Below, piece by piece: positions 1-5,043 of a stretch of 8,579 bases of DNA. Within the stretch, counting starts at the first letter, position 1, and every line of letters begins with the position of its first letter. The notes beneath the pieces were generated by a model. The model was not told where the DNA came from. It was given only the letters and a program-made list of their open reading frames with translations, and made no database searches. The DNA lies in contig JAUWSR010000156.1 in assembly GCA_030609975.1 (NCBI GenBank), positions 1 through 8,579 on the forward strand, read 5' to 3'. This DNA comes from Acidobacteriota bacterium (GTDB lineage: Bacteria > Acidobacteriota > Aminicenantia > Aminicenantales > Aminicenantaceae). Made by a program: the position numbers and the translations under genes.

Positions 1-833
1 AGGAATACTTTCCAGCCGGCGTTCCTATTATTGTGCTGCATACGGTAATAACGGAACAGGGAATCCAGCCACATGGTTTTCTGCCTAGGTCCTGCGGTGG
101 AGTCCTTGAGGTGATAGATCTGGGACATAGGAAAGTAGATGATCTTGCCCTGTTGGCGCAGTTCTCGGCAAAAGGCCAGATCTTCGCCATACATAAAAAA
201 ATCCTCTGGAAACCCTGGTGCAAGCTGCAAGGCCGAACTCCTGAGAACCAAACAGACACCGCTGATCCAATCCACCGCGCATGCTATTTGGTGTTTTCGG
301 AAATATCTTTGATGCAGAAAAAATCCGCGGAAGGTTCGAGGGAACAGGATAGAGAGGGAGAAAAAATAATTGAATGCCGTACCCAAGGTAAGCTCATAGC
401 CCCCTATGCCCGTCTGCAGCTTTCCTCCCTCCAGAAATATACTGGGCAGAGCGGCTATGATTTCTTTCTGGTCTTCCAGGACTTTTAGCAGTGCCTCTAA
501 GGAATTATCCTGGAGGACGGTATCGTTGTTGAGGAAGACCAAGTATTCGGGAAGGATGTGCTTTGCTTGTAGGTATTGGATACCTATGTTGTTGGCCCTG
601 CCGTAGCCCAGATTGTCTTGGTTCTCGATCAGATGGACGTTCGGATAGCGGGTTTTGACCATAGCCGCAGATCCGTCGCTGGAGTCATTATCGACTACGA
701 GGATGGTGTTAGGCTGGGTGATGTGTTGGTGCAGTGAATCCAGGCAGCGAGTCAAGAGGGATTTGCGGTTCCAATTTATGATCAGAAATCCGAGCCTGGG
801 TACTGCTTGTTCGGCTTCTATTGCTTCTGACAT
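1..833 (-). CDS. Family 2 glycosyltransferase, WbbL/rhamnosyltransferase-like (3' end outside window)
   Basis: The reading frame is open from an ATG at 833 to the window edge, giving 277 codons with no stop, so the C-terminus is missing. The product should be a cytoplasmic GT-A fold enzyme that moves a sugar from a nucleotide-sugar donor to a growing glycan. Visible motifs are the N-terminal strand GFLIINWNR (15-23), the nucleotide-binding VVDNDSSDGS (46-55), NLGYGRANNIG (74-84), the metal-binding DXD-type site FLNNDT (100-105), WISGVCLVLR (189-198) and the acidic pair in FMYGEDLAFC (213-222), the usual general-base region. These match the COG1216-type GT2 proteins often labelled rhamnosyltransferases; the real sugar cannot be read from sequence. 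Family members are often about 280-330 residues, so probably only a short tail is lost. The start lies 10 bp after the upstream glycosyltransferase stop, with no clear Shine-Dalgarno sequence, suggesting co-transcription and perhaps translational coupling. Confidence 0.9.
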   Translation of the reverse strand, partial: MSEAIEAEQAVPRLGFLIINWNRKSLLTRCLDSLHQHITQPNTILVVDNDSSDGSAAMVKTRYPNVHLIENQDNLGYGRANNIGIQYLQAKHILPEYLVFLNNDTVLQDNSLEALLKVLEDQKEIIAALPSIFLEGGKLQTGIGGYELTLGTAFNYFFSLSILFPRTFRGFFLHQRYFRKHQIACAVDWISGVCLVLRSSALQLAPGFPEDFFMYGEDLAFCRELRQQGKIIYFPMSQIYHLKDSTAGPRQKTMWLDSLFRYYRMQHNNRNAGWKVF

Positions 834-843
834 CTGGAGTAAC

Positions 844-2262
844 TCAGGATTTTAGCATACGCTTGATTCTTCCTGCAATATTAGAGGGAAGTCTGTGGCT
901 GTGTTCTCCCAGATGGCGCTTTCCAATTTTTTTCAGCCAGGTATCCTGCTTTTTTCTGAAAAGTCGTGTGATATCCTTGTCATCATGAGCAGGCCTTTTA
1001 GTGATCTTTCCGTCCAGGACTCCTTGGCAGTAGCGTACCAGGGATTCTGTCACCTTGCTCCAGGTAAAATGCGGCCTTATGGTCTTGATGTGCAGGGCCA
1101 TCTGTTCTCTTAGGCCCGGATTTTCTGCGAGCTCGAGCAATGCCAGCGCCAGAGCCTCCGGGTCTTCTGCGGGTACGACCCGACCCAGGTTCTCCCGAGC
1201 GATCAGTTCAGCCAAGGAATCTCCTCCGGTACAGATCACCGGGAGCTCATGCTTAAAATAGTCCAGGAAGCGAGTCCGAAAGGAATACCGGGTTTCCAAA
1301 TGGATGGTGTGGGTGGAGACTCCCACATCTGCAGCCTGGAAATAAGCACCGCGGCGGGCGTAGGCGACCCACTCCTGGTTAAAGAACACGTGCCTGTCGG
1401 TGAGTTTGAGGTCATCAGACAAATTCTTAGCACGGGCCACCATGTCGAATTCCGGGAGCAGCGGATTGGGATGGGATGTGGAAAGAAAGACAAGCTTGAG
1501 CCTGGAGTTCTTTTCAACTGCTTCCGCCATAGCTTTAATTAGAGTCAAGGGATCGAACCAATTGGTAATAACGCCCCCCCAAAGATAGACGATATCCCCG
1601 GGGTTGATCTGTGGGAAGGTACTATACAAAGGATTTTCCTCAGGATGAGAAATCCCTTTTGGCTCTTCAGAGATGCCAAAAGGGACGATACTGATAAGAT
1701 CGCTGACTTCCGGATGAAGGTCCAGAGAGGTCGGATTGATACGGTTTAAGCTCATCAACGATCCGATGAAGAGGTCTCTCTGGCGCTCGTTTGCACAGAG
1801 AAAATGGTCGCCGCAGCGTATCTGGTCGTTAAACACCCAGAGGTCGTTGAAGTGAATAGCCTCCCGGTCTTTGAGATCCGGAACTTTCCATTTGTGCACG
1901 AACAGATTTTCCAGAACGAAGGGGACATAGATATCAACGATCAGGTGTGCCGGCAGATCCTTAAGATCCGGGAATTTGGAAAGAATGTAGCCTTGGGACA
2001 ACAGGATGCGGGAGCGTCTTCCTGTGTCCAGTAAGGCCGAAGGATTTTTTTGCGAGTAGGATTCCACCTTAAAATCCAGGTCGTGGAACATCTCGTGTTG
2101 CGAGAGAGAGGGGGAATAATCTGGAATGGCCAAGGTGACCCGGAAATACCGAGAGAGACTTTTGGCCAACTCCCAGGCTCTGATCCCCGGGCCGGCCATT
2201 TTTTCTCCGACGACATCGTCGCTGATGATCAGAACATCACGGATTTCTTGGTTATTGTCCAT
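844..2262 (-). CDS. GT4-like glycosyltransferase (GT-B fold)
   Basis: A 472-residue protein with the two-lobed layout of retaining GT-B glycosyltransferases. The N-terminal lobe starts with a beta strand (VLIISDD, 10-16) followed by a glycine-bearing loop KMAGPGIRAWELA (21-33). The C-terminal lobe opens at YLWGGVITNWFDPLTLIKA (226-244), and the donor-site region is SFRTRFLDYFKHELPVICTG (327-346) with E352 further on (AELI), a divergent form of the GT4 EX7E region. No signal peptide or membrane segment is present; the basic C-terminus (about 420-472, rich in Lys, Arg and His) could touch the membrane. I chose the ATG at 2262, two bases after the upstream TAA stop, over an in-frame TTG at 2280 that would overlap the upstream gene. 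No strong ribosome-binding site is visible for either. It probably adds a sugar to a surface glycan or glycolipid together with the neighbouring GT2 enzyme. Donor and acceptor are unknown. Confidence 0.88.
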   Translation of the reverse strand: MDNNQEIRDVLIISDDVVGEKMAGPGIRAWELAKSLSRYFRVTLAIPDYSPSLSQHEMFHDLDFKVESYSQKNPSALLDTGRRSRILLSQGYILSKFPDLKDLPAHLIVDIYVPFVLENLFVHKWKVPDLKDREAIHFNDLWVFNDQIRCGDHFLCANERQRDLFIGSLMSLNRINPTSLDLHPEVSDLISIVPFGISEEPKGISHPEENPLYSTFPQINPGDIVYLWGGVITNWFDPLTLIKAMAEAVEKNSRLKLVFLSTSHPNPLLPEFDMVARAKNLSDDLKLTDRHVFFNQEWVAYARRGAYFQAADVGVSTHTIHLETRYSFRTRFLDYFKHELPVICTGGDSLAELIARENLGRVVPAEDPEALALALLELAENPGLREQMALHIKTIRPHFTWSKVTESLVRYCQGVLDGKITKRPAHDDKDITRLFRKKQDTWLKKIGKRHLGEHSHRLPSNIAGRIKRMLKS

Positions 2263-2264
2263 TG

Positions 2265-2957
2265 TTATGAGTCTGTCCAAATCCGATTAATAAAGCCCAG
2301 CAGCCACCAGAGCATGAGGATTTGGGCTAGTTCGAATAAAACGACTGCAAAAATAAGGAAGGTTTTGCTGCCGAATATGCCTTCATAGTTCCTTACGATC
2401 CGCCCCAATTCCGCAGAGATGGGGCGCTTCGAATACACCCGGAACACCAGGTCTCCCTCGGACTTCTGATTTTGGAACCAGTATTCTCCCTCGCGGTAGA
2501 TGTTCCTGCCATTCATCCAGGCGCTGATAGAGTTCTCTGTGGTCGCATTCGGAGCCGTCAACAGGAAGTAATAAGTTTTATCCTGAGAGTCGCGGATTGG
2601 TTTGAACCTGAGGCTGTGGTAGCGGTTGTTTTTGACCTCTGAGGCTTTAAAGGTTAAGTTCACTTTTTGTTTTCGTGGAGAGCCAAGCTCCCAAAGCCGA
2701 AAAGTAACCGGTCCGGTATTCATCTGTCCATGCGTTCCCAACATGATGTCGATACGAGCGAAGTTGTTACGTTTGGCGATAAAGGTTTGTCCGATCTGAT
2801 TGTGACTGTGGATCTTGGGCGTAGGTACCGTATTCGGAGAGATGTCTAGATCCAGGGCGTCATGCTTTTTTACGAAGATCAAAAAAAACTGGAGCACGAT
2901 AAAAAGCCCAAGGATAGCGATGCGTATGGAATGGAAACGGATTTTTAACTTCGGCAT
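2265..2957 (-). CDS. Unrecognised bitopic membrane protein with extracytoplasmic beta-rich domain
   Basis: I do not recognise this 230-residue protein. It begins with a basic stretch (KLKIRFHSIR) and a hydrophobic segment at about 12-29, then a polar domain at about 31-197, then a second hydrophobic segment at about 198-223 and a short basic/polar tail. By the positive-inside rule both ends would be cytoplasmic and the central domain would face the periplasm or outside. That domain alternates hydrophobic and polar residues (for example IGQTFIAKRNNFARIDIML, then PVTFRLWE, YHSLRF, YYFLL, DLVFRVYSK), the pattern of a beta sandwich like many carbohydrate-binding modules; this fold call is inference. 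It has no cysteine and no obvious catalytic motif. The gene sits 9 bp after the sulfatase-like gene and 2 bp before the glycosyltransferase, so it almost certainly shares their transcript and probably their role in surface glycan assembly. The ATG at 2957 has no clear Shine-Dalgarno sequence. Confidence 0.8.
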   Translation of the reverse strand: MPKLKIRFHSIRIAILGLFIVLQFFLIFVKKHDALDLDISPNTVPTPKIHSHNQIGQTFIAKRNNFARIDIMLGTHGQMNTGPVTFRLWELGSPRKQKVNLTFKASEVKNNRYHSLRFKPIRDSQDKTYYFLLTAPNATTENSISAWMNGRNIYREGEYWFQNQKSEGDLVFRVYSKRPISAELGRIVRNYEGIFGSKTFLIFAVVLFELAQILMLWWLLGFINRIWTDS

Positions 2958-2966
2958 TTTTTTATT

Positions 2967-4808
2967 CTATTTTATATATCCCAGTGCTTTCAACTGCTCT
3001 TCCAATTCAGGCAAATATCCCGGCTTTCCTCGTTTTAGCTTATAGTTTTTAAGGATATTTAGCATTTCCCGGGATTTCTCCAGATCTTTCTCGAACAGGT
3101 TGTTTTTTTCCTGAGGGTCCTCCAAAAGGTCGTATAATTCGTACGGCTCGAATTCAGGAGGATACACAAAAAACTCGAGATTTTCTTTGGTCAGAGATTC
3201 GCTGAAGATGAGTTTATCTCGGCCCCTCACGATGGCGATCTTGCCAGGAATGTTCATCATCTCCGGTGCCAGGAACATGGGCAGGATCCGTTCCGACAAG
3301 CTTTTTCGGCTGGAATCTAAAAAAGAAACGCCATCGATAGCCTTTCGGGCGTAATCCAGATCATGAAGATCCAGCAGAGTGGGCAGGATATCCATGATGG
3401 ATACCGGTATGTCTATTTTCACTCCCATATCCTTGTTTCCCGGCAGCTTGAGTAAAAGAGGGACTTTGACGAGCTCATTGTAGAGCGAGTGTGTATGTAC
3501 CCAGCACCCGTGATCCATAAATTCTTCGCCGTGGTCGGCAAAAAGGATGATGGTCGCCTCTTCATACAGGTCGTTCTCTTTCAAATAATGAATAAACTCC
3601 CCGAAACGGGTGTCGAACGTGAAGATGCCGGCATCGTAGATCTTTTCGATCTGCTGCCTTTTCTTATCAGGTACTTTTTTAGCCAGCTCTTTACGGCCCT
3701 TGATGAACTGGACGACATTGAAACCAAATCCAAGGTTGTCGTCCCCGTAAAATTGTTTGGCCAGGCCTTTTTCGGGTAGATAAGGGTCGTGAACCTGGTA
3801 GGTATGAAGAAAAAAAAGGAGATTGGAATTCGTCTCCTTTTCTATAATCCGTGTGGCCTCCTTGAAGAGCAGGTGGGAGGCATTGCGTATCCAGCCGTCA
3901 TTCTTCTTTTCCTGGTAATAATCAAATCCTTTGGACATGCCGAAGCGTGAGGACGTAAAGGCTCCACCTGTCAGACCGTAGCAGCCAAATTTAGAAGAGA
4001 GGGATTCGATAAGGGATGGGGTATCCGGCCCTATCACTTCATTGCCATAGTCAACGTTGTGCTTAAAAGTTGTCAGCCCGGTAAAAAAGGAAACCAGGGC
4101 TGGAAGTGTCCAGGAAGAGGTGGAATATGCCTGAGTATACAGCATTGCATCCTGAGCCAATCTGTCGATGTGGGGACTACAGGTTCGAGCGGGATTGTAT
4201 GCGCCCAAATGATCGGGACGTAGCGTATCTATACATATGATGAATACGAGATTCTTTTTGACCTTCTCTGCGGCTCTGTAAAAGACCGGATGGCTGATGG
4301 CCGCCATTCCCTTGCCTTTGGCAGTGAATACCAGGCGGTCATTTTCCTCCAAATCTAAGGGGATCTCGTAGCGCGAGTGAGGATCGATCTTTCTCAACAA
4401 GGACGACGTGATGATCTCAGAGTCTCTGATCTGTTCCACCAGGAGGCGCGCTCGCTTGGATTCAGAGCGTTCCAAAAACAGGAAAAACTGCATCGTGTAC
4501 TCACCGGAAAGGTCCGGAACCAGTGTTTGTTGATTGTCCGGATCTTCCGGATCTCCCCAAAGGGCAGTCGCGGGAAGTGTCATTCGCACTTCATCTTTAC
4601 TCAAATAAGCGTAGGGCGGCTCGTTTTCCAACACGTATTTATGCGTGTTGAATTCGTACTCAACGGAGTAGGCTCTAGGATTTGAGGGAGGATCAAACAG
4701 GATCCTTACCAGCGCAGGTGTTTTTGTGGGAAATGTTATCACTCCGGAGAAGATCAGGATGAACAGCATGACTGATAGGACAAGGGTAGCTGCGACTGCT
4801 TTTTTCAT
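2967..4808 (-). CDS. Membrane-anchored sulfatase-like / alkaline phosphatase superfamily hydrolase or transferase
   Basis: A 613-residue protein. Residues 1-26 form a basic start plus hydrophobic core without a lipobox, so probably a signal anchor that places the enzyme on the outer face of the inner membrane. Residues ~30-180 form a beta-rich N-terminal domain of unknown role. The sulfatase fold follows: metal-ligand motif IICIDTLRPDHLGAY (190-204, with D194), nucleophile region SSWTLPALVSFFTG (231-244), FLHTYQVHDPY (333-343), the second metal motif LFADHGEEFMDHG (422-434, with D425 and H426), H438/H440, and the family's C-terminal signature ELYDLLEDPQEKNNL (557-571). The end LKALGYIK is typical of many acidobacterial and deltaproteobacterial members. 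Threonine 234 occupies the place of the Cys/Ser that becomes formylglycine, and Leu238 replaces the motif arginine, so this is probably not a classical sulfatase; Thr-type relatives include phosphoethanolamine transferases and phosphodiesterases. It is first in a four-gene run after a 235-bp gap. Superfamily membership is firm; substrate is unknown. Confidence 0.9.
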   Translation of the reverse strand: MKKAVAATLVLSVMLFILIFSGVITFPTKTPALVRILFDPPSNPRAYSVEYEFNTHKYVLENEPPYAYLSKDEVRMTLPATALWGDPEDPDNQQTLVPDLSGEYTMQFFLFLERSESKRARLLVEQIRDSEIITSSLLRKIDPHSRYEIPLDLEENDRLVFTAKGKGMAAISHPVFYRAAEKVKKNLVFIICIDTLRPDHLGAYNPARTCSPHIDRLAQDAMLYTQAYSTSSWTLPALVSFFTGLTTFKHNVDYGNEVIGPDTPSLIESLSSKFGCYGLTGGAFTSSRFGMSKGFDYYQEKKNDGWIRNASHLLFKEATRIIEKETNSNLLFFLHTYQVHDPYLPEKGLAKQFYGDDNLGFGFNVVQFIKGRKELAKKVPDKKRQQIEKIYDAGIFTFDTRFGEFIHYLKENDLYEEATIILFADHGEEFMDHGCWVHTHSLYNELVKVPLLLKLPGNKDMGVKIDIPVSIMDILPTLLDLHDLDYARKAIDGVSFLDSSRKSLSERILPMFLAPEMMNIPGKIAIVRGRDKLIFSESLTKENLEFFVYPPEFEPYELYDLLEDPQEKNNLFEKDLEKSREMLNILKNYKLKRGKPGYLPELEEQLKALGYIK

Positions 4809-4816
4809 TTGCTCTT

Positions 4817-4847
4817 ATTATCCTGACTTATTCATAAAAAATGTCAA
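4817..4847 (-). promoter_or_regulatory. Tentative sigma-70-type promoter for the sulfatase/glycosyltransferase operon
   Basis: On the minus strand a perfect TTGACA (-35, at 4847-4842) is followed after 19 bp by GATAAT (-10, at 4822-4817), five of six matches to TATAAT. The spacer is longer than the optimal 17 bp. Transcription would begin only two or three bases before the ATG at 4808, giving a nearly leaderless message. AT-rich DNA yields such matches by chance, so this is a weak call. Confidence 0.25.
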
Positions 4848-4951
4848 TGTTTTCATTAGTCAGAATATTATCATAGTCTTACGCTGACCTTAGGGAAAGC
4901 ATTATTATCACTTCAATTACAATGTCATTTCTATAAATAGTCGACATTTTT
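4837..4951. repeat. Inverted 9-bp repeat and related TGTC elements upstream of the operon
   Basis: The 9-bp arms AAAAATGTC (4837-4845) and GACATTTTT (4943-4951) are perfect inverted copies separated by 97 bp. A third copy of the AATGTC core lies in the near-palindrome AATGTCATT (4921-4929). The first arm overlaps the tentative -35 element. They could be operator half-sites, but AT-rich sequence makes chance occurrence plausible. Confidence 0.3.
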
Positions 4952-4981
4952 CACCCTTCGGGCGAGATCTCCTTAATACAC

Positions 4982-5000
4982 GGGCGGTGGGTCGGGTGGG
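4982..5000 (+). other. G-quadruplex-capable motif
   Basis: The plus strand contains four GGG tracts (4982-4984, 4989-4991, 4994-4996, 4998-5000) with loops of 4, 2 and 1 bases, meeting the standard G3N1-7 pattern. It lies 44-62 bases past the peptidase stop codon. For the leftward genes the plus strand is the template, so a folded structure would lie in the path of RNA polymerase rather than in the message. The function is unproven. Confidence 0.55.
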
Positions 5001-5043
5001 ACGTTCACATTGAGAGCTGGTTTCTCAACGATCAGAGAATATC

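Larger units (their letters stand above)
4809..5043. other. Intergenic region between peptidase gene and glycosyltransferase operon
   Basis: This 235-bp non-coding stretch separates the right-hand secreted-protein genes from the sulfatase-like operon. The half near the peptidase stop is GC-rich and carries a G-quadruplex-type run; the half near the sulfatase start is AT-rich and carries repeated TGTC/GACA-type elements and a tentative promoter. I saw no hairpin followed by a U tract on the minus-strand transcript, and no small ORF with credible start signals. Confidence 0.7.

Noticed and set aside
33..488. 151-codon open frame on the plus strand
   Set aside because: It lies antisense to the GT2 gene, whose motifs are intact in the opposite strand, and its translation shows no recognisable domain.
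2263..2280. TTG start six codons upstream of the chosen GT4 start
   Set aside because: It would overlap the preceding gene's coding sequence, uses a rarer start codon, and adds residues before the natural first beta strand; the ATG at 2262 fits better.
2050..2388. 112-codon plus-strand open frame spanning a gene junction
   Set aside because: It is antisense to the ends of two supported genes that meet with a 2-bp gap, and has no domain or ribosome-binding site.
2967..4808. Reading the sulfatase-like gene as a confirmed sulfatase
   Set aside because: The formylglycine motif is absent (Thr and Leu at the Cys/Ser and Arg positions).
4864..4875. TATGATAATATT as a -10 element
   Set aside because: No reasonable -35 hexamer lies 16-18 bp upstream on the minus strand.
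4952..4966. Small CCC-TTC-GGG hairpin
   Set aside because: Only three base pairs form around the loop, which is too short to support as a terminator or structured RNA.
5022..5039. Possible terminator hairpin after the peptidase gene (TTCTC / GAGAA, 8-base loop)
   Set aside because: The stem is only five mostly A/T pairs and no U tract follows on the minus-strand transcript.
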